Shown here: positions 52,515 to 62,088 of the stretch, one piece after another | Layout: each line of letters begins with the position of its first letter | Numbering within the stretch: the first letter of the stretch is position 1 | Program-made: the position numbers and the translations under genes | Source: Salirhabdus sp. Marseille-P4669 | Lineage (GTDB): Bacteria; Bacillota; Bacilli; Bacillales; Alkalibacillaceae | Assembly (NCBI RefSeq): GCF_900240405.1 | Contig: NZ_OEQK01000008.1 | Coordinates: 124,001 to 188,000, forward strand | Reading direction: 5' to 3' | Length of the DNA: 64,000 bases | The notes under the pieces: model-generated | Database searches by the model: none | Told to the model about the DNA's origin: nothing | What the model saw: the letters and a program-made list of their open reading frames with translations, nothing else

Positions 52515-53318
52515 ATGAAAAAAGGATTATGGGTATTATTTTTAGGACTTATTTTGACTTTAGCAGCATGTGGATCTGCTGATGAGGATAACAATAAAGA
52601 TTCAGCTGACTCTGCAAATCTTTATGATCAAATTATGGAAAAAGGTGTTATTACAGTTGGTACAGAGGGCACATACGCACCTTACTCCTTCCATAATGAA
52701 GATGATGAGTTAACTGGTTATGATGTAGAAGTGATGCGTGAAGTGGCAAAACGCATGGGCGTGGAGGTTGAATTTAAGGAAACGCAATGGGATTCCATGT
52801 TTGCTGGACTAAACCAAGAACGTTTTGATGTTGTTGCAAACCAAGTAGGAATCAATCCAGACCGCTTAGAAAACTATGACTTCTCAGAACCTTACACTGT
52901 TTCTGCTGCAGTCATCGTTGTACCAGAAGATAATACGGATATTACATCATTTGAGGATTTAGAAGGCAAAAAGTCTGCACAATCCTTAACAAGTAATTTT
53001 GGTGCGATCGCGAAGGAAAATGGAGCTGAGCTTGTAGGAGTAGAAGGACTTGCGCAATCCATCGAGTTAATCAAGCAAGGACGTGTGGATGTTACAGTAA
53101 ATGACCGACTTGCGGTACTTGATTACATGAACCAACAACCAGATGCAAAGATAAAAATTGCTGTTCGTTCCGATGATGCTTCTGAAACAGCATTAGCATT
53201 TAGAAAAGGGAATGAAGAACTAGTGGAAGCTGCTAGTGCTGCCATTAAAGAAATGAAAGAAGACGGTACCTTAGCAGAAATCTCTGAAAAGTGGTTTGGT
53301 GAAGATGTTTCTAAATAA
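52515..53318 (+). CDS. tcyA: Amino-acid (cystine-type) ABC importer binding lipoprotein
   Basis: The 267-residue product has a lipoprotein signal ([20 protein letters not shown], acylated Cys19) and a type-3 solute-binding domain: [66 protein letters not shown]. The [20 protein letters not shown] block and its length closely match TcyA, so cystine is the likely substrate, though close paralogues bind other amino acids. It is followed by permease and ATPase genes. Confidence 0.85.
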   Translation: MKKGLWVLFLGLILTLAACGSADEDNNKDSADSANLYDQIMEKGVITVGTEGTYAPYSFHNEDDELTGYDVEVMREVAKRMGVEVEFKETQWDSMFAGLNQERFDVVANQVGINPDRLENYDFSEPYTVSAAVIVVPEDNTDITSFEDLEGKKSAQSLTSNFGAIAKENGAELVGVEGLAQSIELIKQGRVDVTVNDRLAVLDYMNQQPDAKIKIAVRSDDASETALAFRKGNEELVEAASAAIKEMKEDGTLAEISEKWFGEDVSK

Positions 53319-54006
53319 TTTTTTACTAAACATAACAGCGAACATGGACGGATGGGAGTTATTCAAAAACTCCCTCTGGCCCATGATCCAAGGAGGAATC
53401 AAATATACGATTCCTCTTACTTTAATTTCCTTTGCACTTGGCTTAATTGTCGCTTTACTGCTTGCTGTCATGCGCCTTTCGAATCGGTTTTATTTTACAT
53501 TTCCAGCAAGAGCTATCGTGTCTGCGATTCGGGGAACACCATTACTCGTTCAACTTTCGATTGTTTTCTATGGTTTACCGAGCCTTGGATTAGTCATTGA
53601 CCCTTTTCCTAGTGCGATCATTGCATTCACGTTAAACGTAGGGGCTTATGCTTCTGAAATTATTCGTGCTTCTATTTTGTCCATACCAAAAGGACAATGG
53701 GAGGCAGCTTATACTATTGGGATGGGGTATCCAAAAGCTTTAAGACGGATTGTTCTTCCACAAGCGGCAAGAGTGTCGATCCCACCGCTTTCAAACACCT
53801 TCATTAGTTTAGTTAAGGATACGTCCTTAGCTTCCTTGATATTGGTTACGGAATTATTCCGGAAAGCACAGGAAATAGCTGCTGTAACGTATGATTTTAT
53901 GCTGCTTTATCTCGAAGCCGCTTTACTTTACTGGGTGATATGCTTTATCCTTTCGATTATTCAGGATCGAGTGGAAAGTCGGTTAGAACGATATGTCGCG
54001 AAATAG
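53305..54006 (+). CDS. tcyB: Amino-acid (cystine-type) ABC importer permease
   Basis: The 233-residue membrane protein has five helices and the HisMQ-type pattern: [30 protein letters not shown], the loop [21 protein letters not shown], and the ATPase-coupling [30 protein letters not shown]. It forms the transmembrane channel with the TcyC-like ATPase. I start at ATG 53305, which overlaps the end of the binding-protein gene by 14 bases; TTG or GTG up to 53296 are alternatives. Size (about 234) matches TcyB. Confidence 0.85.
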   Translation: MFLNNFLLNITANMDGWELFKNSLWPMIQGGIKYTIPLTLISFALGLIVALLLAVMRLSNRFYFTFPARAIVSAIRGTPLLVQLSIVFYGLPSLGLVIDPFPSAIIAFTLNVGAYASEIIRASILSIPKGQWEAAYTIGMGYPKALRRIVLPQAARVSIPPLSNTFISLVKDTSLASLILVTELFRKAQEIAAVTYDFMLLYLEAALLYWVICFILSIIQDRVESRLERYVAK

Positions 54007-54021
54007 AAAGGGGGAGCATCC

Positions 54022-54768
54022 GTGTTTTTATCTGTAAAAGATCTAACTAAGTCATTCGGTGATTTAACCGTTTTGAAAAATATTAATCTCGATATCGAAA
54101 AAGGAAAAATCGTTACCATAATTGGTCCTTCTGGTTCTGGGAAAACGACCTTACTTCGTTGTTTTAATGCATTGGAGACACCGGATCAAGGTATATTCTC
54201 CTTCGATGACGGAATGACGGTGGACTTTAGCAAAAAGCTCACCACTAAAGAAACCATAGCATTACGCCGAAAGTCGGGAATGGTTTTTCAATCATACAAT
54301 TTATTTCCACATAAAACGGCTTTAGAAAATGTAACAGAAGGACCACTTATTGTTCAAAAGCGACCAAAAAAAGAAGTGCTTGAATTGGCCAAAAGTCTGC
54401 TTACGAAGGTTGGGCTCGAGGATAAAATGGACCTCTATCCCCATCAGCTTTCAGGTGGACAGCAACAAAGAGTGGGGATTGCAAGAGCATTAGCCATTCA
54501 ACCAAAGCTCATGTTATTTGATGAGCCTACCTCAGCATTAGACCCCGAATTGGTTGGGGAAGTGTTAAAGGTCATTAAGGATTTAGCCAATGAAGGGTGG
54601 ACCATGGTAATTGTCACCCACGAACTCAAATTCGCTTATGAAATATCAGACGAAATCCTCTTTATTGATGGTGGACACATTATCGAACAAGGACCACCAG
54701 AAGAAGTATTAAACGCACCTAAAAAGGAAAGAACCAAGCAATTTTTAAAACGGGTGTTGGAGTATTAA
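54022..54768 (+). CDS. tcyC: Amino-acid (cystine-type) ABC importer ATPase
   Basis: The 248-residue ATPase has Walker [11 protein letters not shown]-loop [17 protein letters not shown], signature [15 protein letters not shown] and Walker [20 protein letters not shown], with the polar-amino-acid uptake pattern [20 protein letters not shown] start at 54022 follows AAAGGGGGAG with six bases between. It is the third gene of the importer operon, and its order and sizes match tcyABC of Bacillus. Confidence 0.88.
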   Translation: MFLSVKDLTKSFGDLTVLKNINLDIEKGKIVTIIGPSGSGKTTLLRCFNALETPDQGIFSFDDGMTVDFSKKLTTKETIALRRKSGMVFQSYNLFPHKTALENVTEGPLIVQKRPKKEVLELAKSLLTKVGLEDKMDLYPHQLSGGQQQRVGIARALAIQPKLMLFDEPTSALDPELVGEVLKVIKDLANEGWTMVIVTHELKFAYEISDEILFIDGGHIIEQGPPEEVLNAPKKERTKQFLKRVLEY

Positions 54769-55148
54769 TCAGTGAATTCTTTCACGTTGGATCACAAGGG
54801 GGCGGGTACCTCGGTTCATTTTTTGCTGAGGGCCTGGCACACCTGACAATAAATTCAGAGTGAATCTTAAGAAACCCACATACATAAATCCCAAAAACCT
54901 GACCTCTCTATTCCCCCAATAGTTTGTCCCTAATGCTAGCTTAACTCTCCTAATCTATATAACTGCTTCCAATCGCTCCTTAAAAAAGACTATGTTCCCC
55001 ACCTTCATCAACTAAAACCCACAGCCATTCCATAACCATCCCACATCCCAACATATATTTCCCTCATACAGCATGTTCACATGAATATAATGATAACAAG
55101 TATTTTCATAATATTTTCAAAGAAAACGAGAAAAAGGAGGTAGGAACG
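54769..55148. other. Gap with a dispersed-repeat core
   Basis: A 380-base gap. At 54831-54840 GGCCTGGCAC matches the repeat core seen at 48168. The middle is rich in C and T with no frame. A promoter-like TATAAT at about 55093 may serve the antiporter gene. No terminator as strong as its neighbours' was found. Confidence 0.4.
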
Positions 55149-56669
55149 TTGGACTTTTTATCCATATTGCCACCGATTGTTGCGGTTGCGCTTGCAATCA
55201 TTACGAAAAGAGTGCTAATTTCTCTGTTTATTAGTATCTTGGTCGGTGGTGTCATTTATGCCGGGGGAAATCCGCTGGAAGCCGTTGGGGTAACGTTCAC
55301 GTGGATGAAGGATGTGATGATTGATCCTTGGAATGCACGATTTCTAGTAATGACCGCATTGCTTGGTACAGGTGCAGCCTTCATGTATAAGACAGGAGGT
55401 TCGATTGGATTAATTCATGCGCTAGGAAAAAAATTAAATTCGAGGAAACGAGTGCAATTACTCCCCTATTTCCTAGGTCTCATCATCTTCTTTAATGATT
55501 ATGTGAACTCAGTGATTGTCGGAAATGCTTCCAAGGATGTGACAGCGAAGGAAAAGGTATCAAGAGAGAAATTATCCTATATTATTGACTCCACTTCCGC
55601 ACCTATTGCGACCATTGGTCCTGTGTCGGATTGGATTGGTTTCCAGGTGTCCTTGATTGCTGCGGCATTTGCTAGTATTAGTCTTGTCGGATTAGAGCCG
55701 TATTTTGCCTTTTTACAATCGATTCCATGGAACTTCTATGCGATTCTCTGTTTGTTAGCAGTCCCAATGATTATTTTGGGGAAGGATTTTGGACCAATGG
55801 CGAAAGCAGAAAAAAGGGCGCAAACAACAGGAAAGTTAAATCCAGATGGAGCTACCCCACTATCATCCGTGGACCAGGATTTAGGGGAGCCCTTCAAAAA
55901 AGAGGGAAGTGTCTGGAACTTCTTTTTGCCTCTCATTGCCTTGATTTCAGTTAGCCTTTGGGGATTATGGTATACAGGTGGTGGACCAGCAGGAAAATCG
56001 ATCATGGATGCACTGGCAGATACGGATGTTTCCATAGCCCTAACCTGGGGTGCATTTGCGATGACGGCAGTCGGAATGATTATTGCCCTTTTCCAAGGAA
56101 TGAAACTAAAGGAATGTGAAGAGACCTTACTTGGTGGAATACGTACGATGCTGCCAGCTCTCATCATCATCGTGCTAGCATGGTCCATTGGTACAGTAAC
56201 AGCAGAGCTTGGTACCGCCGAATTTGTCGTTCAAGCAACAGAAGGCTGGATGACAGCAGCACTGCTTCCATTTCTGATTTTCCTTATTGCGATGTTTATA
56301 TCCTTTGCAACAGGGACTTCTTGGGGAACCATGTCTATTCTAACCCCAATTGCTATTCCATTAGCCTATACATTCGGTGGCGAAGAACTCATTCCAATTG
56401 TGATCGGAGCAATTTTCGCAGGAGCTATCTTTGGCGATCATGTGTCACCAATCTCGGATACTACCGTTATGGCATCGATCTTCTCTGAAGCAGACCACAT
56501 TGCCCACGTTAATACTCAAATACCATACGCCCTCGTACCTGCTGGAATTGCAGCATTTTTATATTTGATGTACTCCATTATCGGAAATGGATTTATCCTG
56601 CTATTAATAGGGGTAATTATTCAGTTTTTCCTTTTAAGGTTCTTGGGGAATCGGAATGCTGAAGCTTGA
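55149..56669 (+). CDS. NhaC-family Na+/H+ antiporter
   Basis: A 506-residue membrane protein of about 12 helices with NhaC-superfamily blocks: PPIVAVALAIITKRVLISLFISILVGG, FFNDYVNSVIVGNASKDVT, STSAPIATIGPVSDWIGFQ, FISFATGTSWGTMSILTPIAIPLAY and GAIFGDHVSPISDTTVMAS. It would exchange Na+ (or link it to an organic acid or amine) for protons. TTG start at 55149 follows AAAAGGAGG. Stand-alone. NhaC-like proteins also include malate/lactate types (MleN), so the exact substrate is open. Confidence 0.88.
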   Translation: MDFLSILPPIVAVALAIITKRVLISLFISILVGGVIYAGGNPLEAVGVTFTWMKDVMIDPWNARFLVMTALLGTGAAFMYKTGGSIGLIHALGKKLNSRKRVQLLPYFLGLIIFFNDYVNSVIVGNASKDVTAKEKVSREKLSYIIDSTSAPIATIGPVSDWIGFQVSLIAAAFASISLVGLEPYFAFLQSIPWNFYAILCLLAVPMIILGKDFGPMAKAEKRAQTTGKLNPDGATPLSSVDQDLGEPFKKEGSVWNFFLPLIALISVSLWGLWYTGGGPAGKSIMDALADTDVSIALTWGAFAMTAVGMIIALFQGMKLKECEETLLGGIRTMLPALIIIVLAWSIGTVTAELGTAEFVVQATEGWMTAALLPFLIFLIAMFISFATGTSWGTMSILTPIAIPLAYTFGGEELIPIVIGAIFAGAIFGDHVSPISDTTVMASIFSEADHIAHVNTQIPYALVPAGIAAFLYLMYSIIGNGFILLLIGVIIQFFLLRFLGNRNAEA

Positions 56670-56759
56670 GGATGAATATCTTAGAGGGGCTCCTGGTAAT
56701 TATGAACCGGGAGTCCCTAAAGAATACTTCAATGAACTACAATAGATAACATTTAAATA

Positions 56760-57416
56760 TTACTTTATTTCAATAACCTGCTCCCCTAACTTTTCACCCA
56801 TAATACCTTGTGTAGCAATTAGCGTTACAGGCGTTTCTAAATCATCTAGTTTATATGCGACGGCATTTTCAACTGTTCCATCTTGCTTGATGGTTTGCAA
56901 TTGACTATCACGAAATTGAGAATCCGGAAGGGAGCCAACATCTAGTGTATTCACAGCATTCGGATCATTATCTTGTACTGCTTCAAATACAGCTAGCCAA
57001 GCAGTAGTCGGATTAATGTCCTTCTCGCTTAAGTTCGTTGTTTTATACCAAATCGCCAAGACAGGTTGATCACCATATTCATTACCAGTTTCACCGACTG
57101 GAATTACCTTCGTATCTGTTATTTCTATTTTTAAATCTCTTAGTTTTGCCACATTATCTTTAAAATAGAGCTCACTTTGTTCATTTGTTTCTTCATCTGC
57201 TTCTTCTTCTTTATTTTCTGTGATATCTTCGTTCTCATTTGCGTTTTCACTTTCACTTCCATTATTTTTCTCTGCGTTTTCATCCCCTGTTTCAGGTTCA
57301 GCAGATTCATTATTCGTATTCTCGGTTTCCTCTTGGTCCCCATCATCTCCACAAGCCGCAGCTACAAAAAGAACTAAGACAAAAGTGAACAATAAAAATA
57401 AGTATTTCTTTTTCAT
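56760..57416 (-). CDS. DUF5067-type lipoprotein
   Basis: The 218-residue product has a lipoprotein signal (YLFLLFTFVLVLFVAAACGD, acylated Cys22), a very acidic Glu/Asn/Asp linker to about residue 85, and a C-terminal beta domain (AKLRDLKIEITDTKVIPVGE; QPVLAIWYKTTNLSEKDINPTTAW; GTVENAVAYKLDDLETPVTLIA) of the DUF5067 immunoglobulin-like type. Family members have no known reaction. ATG 57416 follows GGAGAAC. Single gene; the ABC operon terminator lies upstream. Confidence 0.78.
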   Translation of the reverse strand: MKKKYLFLLFTFVLVLFVAAACGDDGDQEETENTNNESAEPETGDENAEKNNGSESENANENEDITENKEEEADEETNEQSELYFKDNVAKLRDLKIEITDTKVIPVGETGNEYGDQPVLAIWYKTTNLSEKDINPTTAWLAVFEAVQDNDPNAVNTLDVGSLPDSQFRDSQLQTIKQDGTVENAVAYKLDDLETPVTLIATQGIMGEKLGEQVIEIK

Positions 57417-57571
57417 GTTATCGTTCTCCTTTCCAAGCTTCGTTCAATTTTTATTTTTTAAGTCTAGCCGTGATTTAATACTTGTTAAGTTATTCCGTTA
57501 TGACTATACCTTTTATTAATGGCGTTTTTTTTTTTGAACATTGATGAAGAATATTTTTTAGACTGTGGAAA

Positions 57572-57617
57572 ATAAAAAGTCAGTCACCTTTATACTAAGA
57601 AAAAGTGACTGACAGAC
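57572..57617 (-). terminator. Terminator of the XRE/ABC operon
   Basis: GTCAGTCAC and GTGACTGAC pair around a longer A-rich loop; the minus strand continues TTTTTATTTTCC. It lies about 70 bases past the stop at 57688. Confidence 0.75.
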
Positions 57618-57687
57618 TTTTACTAATTTAACAGGGAAAGAAGAACATGCTTGAAAGGAAGAGTAATTGTATCAACAAATGAAAATT

Positions 57688-58422
57688 CTAAACTTCCATT
57701 TTCTCACTTTTCTTTAAAATAACCACAAACAAAACACTCAGTGTAAACACGCCAATAGAATATTGTAGAGGACTAAACGAATCGGACCCAACCATAATTG
57801 GATAGAAATACCCAGGAAAATTCTCAATCCAATCCAAAAGAATATCGTTATGAATAAGCCCTTGGATATTAAACAATGCATTTGGCAAAAACAACAACAT
57901 AGCTGTCAAGATCCCGTAAACAGTGCCGCTTCGAACGTTATATAGGAATAGAAGATATCCAAATAAGTAATAAGTCATCACTAGAAGAAGAACATTCACA
58001 GAAAATGCTACAAAGAGAGAGGGATCTAAGTCACCAGGGACACCTAGTGTTTTCGCAACGAGAAGTAATACGATACCTGTCATCGCATAGAGTAAACTTA
58101 CCGAAAGTGCGATGATGCAATTAGCGAAATAATAGTTTCTTCTATTCTGAATGGTGTTATTCATCAAAGAAATGGTTTTGGTCGAGTAGTCTCGATTGAT
58201 GAAGGAAAGAGGCAATAACACTGCAGCCAGCATACCCAGCATACAATAAAAGTTTGAGACATGTTTGATCGTAAAGGTTGTGGACCCATTTAAGATAAAG
58301 TAAGTCATGGTGATCGCCGGTACACAAGCAGCCAACATCCCCACTATAAGAGAACCATTTTTCACGAGTTCTGTCAGGTTGAAAATCACATATTTGTTAA
58401 TTCGAAGTGTCATCCTATTCAC
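57688..58422 (-). CDS. ABC-2 type permease
   Basis: A 244-residue protein with six hydrophobic segments (LIVGMLAACVPAITMTYFIL; FYCMLGMLAAVLLPLSFI; CIIALSVSLLYAMTGIVLLLV; VAFSVNVLLLVMTYYLFGYLLF; YGILTAMLLFLPNALFNIQ; YSIGVFTLSVLFVVILKKSEK). It overlaps the upstream ATPase gene by 8 bases, so the two form an exporter. Such pairs in Bacillota are often antimicrobial peptide self-protection or efflux systems; substrate unknown. Confidence 0.8.
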   Translation of the reverse strand: MNRMTLRINKYVIFNLTELVKNGSLIVGMLAACVPAITMTYFILNGSTTFTIKHVSNFYCMLGMLAAVLLPLSFINRDYSTKTISLMNNTIQNRRNYYFANCIIALSVSLLYAMTGIVLLLVAKTLGVPGDLDPSLFVAFSVNVLLLVMTYYLFGYLLFLYNVRSGTVYGILTAMLLFLPNALFNIQGLIHNDILLDWIENFPGYFYPIMVGSDSFSPLQYSIGVFTLSVLFVVILKKSEKMEV

Positions 58423-59266
58423 CTCTGAATTTATTCATATAGACCCTGCGTAACGTTTTCTTCTCCGCAGTGAAATCAATTAATCTAAGGTCTAAACGAT
58501 TTAACATCTTGAAAATATCAGCGTTTTCCACCACTGTTTCAATCTGGATCTCTTTGTCACCGGAGTGGATTATGCTCCCGAATTGCTGCATCTTAACAAA
58601 TGTAGCTAAGGCAGTAGAATCTTCAAAGACAAGTGTAAGAATTCGTTGCTTATTATTACGAAGTTGCTGTTCATCCGCAATCGCCCCATTTTCTAAAAAT
58701 AAAACTCGATCACAAATTGCTTCAACATCCTCGAGCTTATGGCTCGATATCAAAATACCAACATTACGCTCTTCAGCCAATCTTCTCAATTCCTGCAAAA
58801 CCTCAAAAGTTGTTTCCACATCCATACCGTTCGTAGGCTCATCTAATACAATGTATCTCGGATTATTCAATAGACTCATGACAATTCCTAACTTCTGACG
58901 CATGCCTAACGAATATTCCTTCACCTTTTTATTCAACACATCGAATAATTGCAGTTTTCGCAAAAGCCCTTCGTATTCATGGAGTTTAAACGTGTTTCCA
59001 TAAATATTCGAAAAATAAGTTAAGTGGAATAGCCCCGTTTTATTAGGTATTAGCTTAGGTTCCTCAATCAAGTACCCTACTTGATCATTGTCCGAAATAG
59101 ATCCATCATAGGCTTGAATCGTTTGCGCGATCATTTTCATTAGGGTACTTTTTCCAGCACCGTTTCTTCCGACCAGACCAATGATATCTCCTTGGTTCAA
59201 TTCGAAAGAGAGATTGTTTAAAATCACGGAGCTACTATATTTCTTCGTAACTGAGTTTACAAGCAT
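58415..59266 (-). CDS. ABC exporter ATPase
   Basis: A 283-residue ATPase with Walker A GRNGAGKST (LVGRNGAGKSTLMKMIAQ), signature YSLGMRQKLGIVMSLL and Walker B YIVLDEPTNGMD, typical of the drug and bacteriocin exporter class (YxLGMRQRL signature). A C-terminal domain of about 80 residues follows. It works with the permease encoded next. Upstream, after 20 bases, lies the small membrane protein, so the four genes form one operon led by an XRE regulator. Confidence 0.88.
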   Translation of the reverse strand: MLVNSVTKKYSSSVILNNLSFELNQGDIIGLVGRNGAGKSTLMKMIAQTIQAYDGSISDNDQVGYLIEEPKLIPNKTGLFHLTYFSNIYGNTFKLHEYEGLLRKLQLFDVLNKKVKEYSLGMRQKLGIVMSLLNNPRYIVLDEPTNGMDVETTFEVLQELRRLAEERNVGILISSHKLEDVEAICDRVLFLENGAIADEQQLRNNKQRILTLVFEDSTALATFVKMQQFGSIIHSGDKEIQIETVVENADIFKMLNRLDLRLIDFTAEKKTLRRVYMNKFRGE

Positions 59267-59286
59267 TGCTCGAACCTCCTGTTTCG

Positions 59287-59640
59287 TTAAAAGAAGTCTT
59301 TTTTGTACCGAACAGCGAGATAGATTGCGGAAGCGAGGAATGCAAAAGCATATTTAAATAAGAAGAAAACTTGCCACATATATTCTTTCGGAAAAATCAA
59401 GTCGCATAAAATCACTACATATAACACAATCATTGCACTATTTAATGATATATGCTTTGTTCTTTCGTCCGCTTTCCCCATTTTTTTCTGTAATACAAGG
59501 GTTAGGATGACTCCAACAAATACTAATATGAAACCACTAACAATTAGTACATTCCAATTTCCCTGAGATTGTTCAGCCCAAGACTTTAACGGGTTAAAAA
59601 TTGTATTCGAGATTTCCGTGAAATTAATTGTCATTTGCAT
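59287..59640 (-). CDS. Small DUF2178-like membrane protein
   Basis: The 117-residue product has three hydrophobic segments (WNVLIVSGFILVFVGVILTLVL; SLNSAMIVLYVVILCDLIF; QVFFLFKYAFAFLASAIYLAVRY) and the linker KKMGKADERTKHISLNSA, whose DERT-x-x-I pattern is shared by DUF2178-type proteins that accompany XRE regulators. ATG 59640 overlaps the XRE gene by 17 bases; it follows AAAGGTAG. It is the second gene of the XRE/ABC operon. Function unknown. Confidence 0.75.
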   Translation of the reverse strand: MQMTINFTEISNTIFNPLKSWAEQSQGNWNVLIVSGFILVFVGVILTLVLQKKMGKADERTKHISLNSAMIVLYVVILCDLIFPKEYMWQVFFLFKYAFAFLASAIYLAVRYKKDFF

Positions 59641-59863
59641 CACTACCTTTCTCATAAGTAAAAATATCGTTCACATCAACATTAAAAAACTCGGCAATTC
59701 GATAAGCTAACAGCAGAGTCGGTACATAATTTCCTTTTTCCATTACGAAGATTGTTTGTTTGGAAACCCCGACCTTCTCTGCTAGTTCCTTTTGAGATAA
59801 TCTCGCAAGTACACGATATTCATAAACCTTATTTGATATCGAATCACCAAAATCTTTTTTCAT
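59624..59863 (-). CDS. XRE-family transcriptional regulator
   Basis: A 79-residue helix-turn-helix protein (SNKVYEYRVLARLSQKELAEKVGVSKQTIFVMEKGNYVPTLLLAYRIAEFFNVDVNDIF). ATG 59863 lies behind GAGGTGATTATC; the ATG at 59872 is in the ribosome site. It heads an operon with a small membrane protein and an ABC exporter, and probably regulates it, although no operator was picked out. Confidence 0.85.
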   Translation of the reverse strand: MKKDFGDSISNKVYEYRVLARLSQKELAEKVGVSKQTIFVMEKGNYVPTLLLAYRIAEFFNVDVNDIFTYEKGSDANDN

Positions 59864-59978
59864 GATAATCACCTCTTGGATTAGATTATAAACTGGATTT
59901 TAATAAAAGTAAAGTTTACTTATATAAAATAGTGGAATGGTTTTATTTTTTATTATTTTAATTAGAATGGAGTAAAAG

Positions 59979-60017
59979 AAAAAACTGATGGAATTTATTA
60001 ATTGCATCAGTTTTTTT
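59979..60017. terminator. Orphan terminator-like hairpin
   Basis: AAAAAACTGATG and CATCAGTTTTTT form a 12-bp stem in the gap between divergent genes. No gene ends here on either strand, suggesting that one was lost or that it acts on a short RNA. Confidence 0.5.
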
Positions 60018-60086
60018 GGTGTGTTAGTTTCTTTTCTTTGTTTTTAAGGAAATAGATGAAGAGATCATTATTAGAAATTTCAGCAG

Positions 60087-60122
60087 AAAAAATCCCCCGA
60101 GAGATGATTTGAGGGATTTTTC
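60087..60122. terminator. Second orphan terminator-like hairpin
   Basis: AAAAAATCCC and GGGATTTTT pair around a 16-base loop about 110 bases upstream of the ligase start. Its transcript is not identified. The rest of the 370-base gap holds AT-rich promoter sequence and no frame. Confidence 0.45.
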
Positions 60123-60234
60123 GTATAAAGATAGGCTGTTTTCTCAAAGATTATTGTTTCTCACATAATATATTTGTGTGTTTAGAATTTTCTGGTAGAA
60201 TTATTAAAACTGTCAATAATAGGAGTGAAAAAGA

Positions 60235-60786
60235 ATGAAAGTGGAGTATTTTATAGGAATTGTCCCACCAGAAGAATATTTAGAACGAATTGAGCATTTT
60301 CAAAGTAATTGGATTAAACAATCGGGTGTAGAACCTCACATAACTTTGAAAGCACAAGGGGGACTAACTCCAGATAAAAAATGGATAGACAAAGTGCAGA
60401 AAGTCTGTGACACTTTCAAACCTTTTCAAGTGTCATTAGATAAGCCAAAGTATTTTGGTAATAACATTTTATATGTGAGTGTTAACTCAAACAATTTAAC
60501 AAAATTGCACCAAGAAATAGTGCAAGAGATTTCACCGTCAGATGACTTAATAAAAAAGTATTTTGAACTTGATGCATTTGTACCTCACTTAACTCTCGGG
60601 AAAGAACAATACGGTGGAAACATTTCTACTGGACTCTCTAAAAAGGAACTAAAAGAAATGGAAAAATTAGCGGACAAAGAATTGACACCATATCCCAATT
60701 TTGAAGTGAATTTTATTAGAGTATATGAACTAAACATTGAAAAGCAAAAATATGAAAAGTATTCCGACATCTCTTTAAACAATTAA
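60235..60786 (+). CDS. 2'-5' RNA ligase-family protein
   Basis: A 183-residue protein of the 2H phosphoesterase superfamily, with the two HxT motifs: EPHITLKAQGG near residue 34 and VPHLTLGKEQ near 119. It starts VEYFIGIVPPEEYLERIEHF. Members are cyclic phosphodiesterases or RNA ligases acting on 2',3'-cyclic phosphates. ATG 60235 follows AGGAGTG. It stands alone between gaps. The exact RNA substrate is unknown. Confidence 0.85.
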   Translation: MKVEYFIGIVPPEEYLERIEHFQSNWIKQSGVEPHITLKAQGGLTPDKKWIDKVQKVCDTFKPFQVSLDKPKYFGNNILYVSVNSNNLTKLHQEIVQEISPSDDLIKKYFELDAFVPHLTLGKEQYGGNISTGLSKKELKEMEKLADKELTPYPNFEVNFIRVYELNIEKQKYEKYSDISLNN

Positions 60787-60815
60787 CCTCACTGTTTTGA
60801 GGGAATCCATCATTA

Positions 60816-60970
60816 GTTCGATATATTTTTAGGGTATCGTTAATCTGCGAATGGAGTATTCCTGATATCATTGAATGACTTATTGCAATCCTTACATAAA
60901 TAGCGTTGACGAGTACGATATTTGCCATTGCGTTTTACAAATGTACTTCCACATGAACACAGGCCATCCC
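60816..60970 (-). pseudogene. N-terminal remnant of an IS1595-family transposase
   Basis: Read leftward from about 60970: DGLCSCGSTFVKRNGKYRTR, QRYLCKDCNKSFNDIRNTPF, AD, stop, RYPKN. This is the zinc-ribbon start of IS1595-type transposases (CPxCGS---NG--RGRQR-LCKDC-KTFNDLTGTP). The rest of the transposase is absent. A C-terminal remnant of the same family is at 1956-2330. Confidence 0.65.
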
Positions 60971-61038
60971 CGAAGCAAATCGTGTTTCACGATTAGTAAT
61001 GAGTAGTTTTCGCATTATTAAAACTTTATACAGTAAGA

Positions 61039-62088
61039 TCAAGATCCAAAATATTTATTCGCATATTCTAATAAATTTTTCTTTATGCCGCTAAAATCTT
61101 GTCGTAAATCAAGAGATACAACAAAAATCTGATTACCTTTTATGTGATAAATATGGTTGGGTTGATTTAATGCGTTTGTTTTCGCATAAAGTAACATACC
61201 TGCAACCGTTTCATCCCTCTCTTTTTTCCAATTATTTATGTATGTAAATATTTGATAGAGGTTACCAGATTTTTGTTTTGCAGCTCCACCTTCAAACCTT
61301 CTTGCCATATTTTCAGAATAAAATTTCGCATCTACAATTAATGTTTTTTTATCTTTTTGAAGTACAAGGTCTGTTTGCATAATCGGTAGTGCATCAGTGA
61401 ATCCATCATCAACACCCCACTGAATTTGTGGATGGGCTACAATATATTTCGTTTCACGTTTAAAAAAGGCATAGATGAACTTTTCATATAAAGAGGATAA
61501 TCTTTGTTCTTCTTGAACCTCTTTCATCATTTGAGATGTAGAGCTTTCATCAAATAATAACTGCTCATAAAGATATCTACACACGTCTATAATAAATTGA
61601 TAGCGAACGTTTTGGCGGTTATACTTAACGTTTTTCCAAAGTTTCAAATCTAGCTCTACATCGGATACCTCCGAAAAATAAGGCAACAAACTGTAAAATA
61701 GTCTACGCATTTTTTTACTTAAATTATTGGAGCGCGAAAGATAAACGAGTGTCGCTTTAATAATTTGATTTAACATTATATTTTCAGAAAACTCATCATA
61801 AATTACTGCCATTTTCTTATGTACTAATGAATTTTGCTTTATTGTAGAATTGATATTAATTTTACCTTTCATAACATTGGAAGTTTCTTCAACACTAATA
61901 TAATCCTTACTTAATCCTCCGCGAATCAAAACAGGTATACCAATGGATAAAATTTTTGCGTAAAGTTCTTTGACGTTCTCAAACCTTTCCGTTCCGATTT
62001 GCTTATACTCGGAAATATTTAGCGTTTGATATGCGTAAGAAAGCATATAGTATATATTACGAATAGGAATTTTATTATTTCTCTCCAT
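61039..62088 (-). CDS. mcrC: McrC subunit of a McrBC-type modification-dependent restriction system
   Basis: The 349-residue protein matches McrC: an N-terminal region that contacts the McrB ring (IPIRNIYYMLSYAYQTL; ELYAKILSIGIPVLIRGGLSKDY), and a PD-(D/E)xK nuclease core with Asp240 (MQTDLVLQKD) and D253-A-K255 (LIVDAKFYSEN). ATG 62088 follows GAGGTTG and overlaps the end of mcrB by 14 bases. It cleaves DNA carrying modified cytosine at two-site targets with McrB and GTP. No terminator is evident before the transposase remnant. Confidence 0.9.
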   Translation of the reverse strand: MERNNKIPIRNIYYMLSYAYQTLNISEYKQIGTERFENVKELYAKILSIGIPVLIRGGLSKDYISVEETSNVMKGKININSTIKQNSLVHKKMAVIYDEFSENIMLNQIIKATLVYLSRSNNLSKKMRRLFYSLLPYFSEVSDVELDLKLWKNVKYNRQNVRYQFIIDVCRYLYEQLLFDESSTSQMMKEVQEEQRLSSLYEKFIYAFFKRETKYIVAHPQIQWGVDDGFTDALPIMQTDLVLQKDKKTLIVDAKFYSENMARRFEGGAAKQKSGNLYQIFTYINNWKKERDETVAGMLLYAKTNALNQPNHIYHIKGNQIFVVSLDLRQDFSGIKKNLLEYANKYFGS

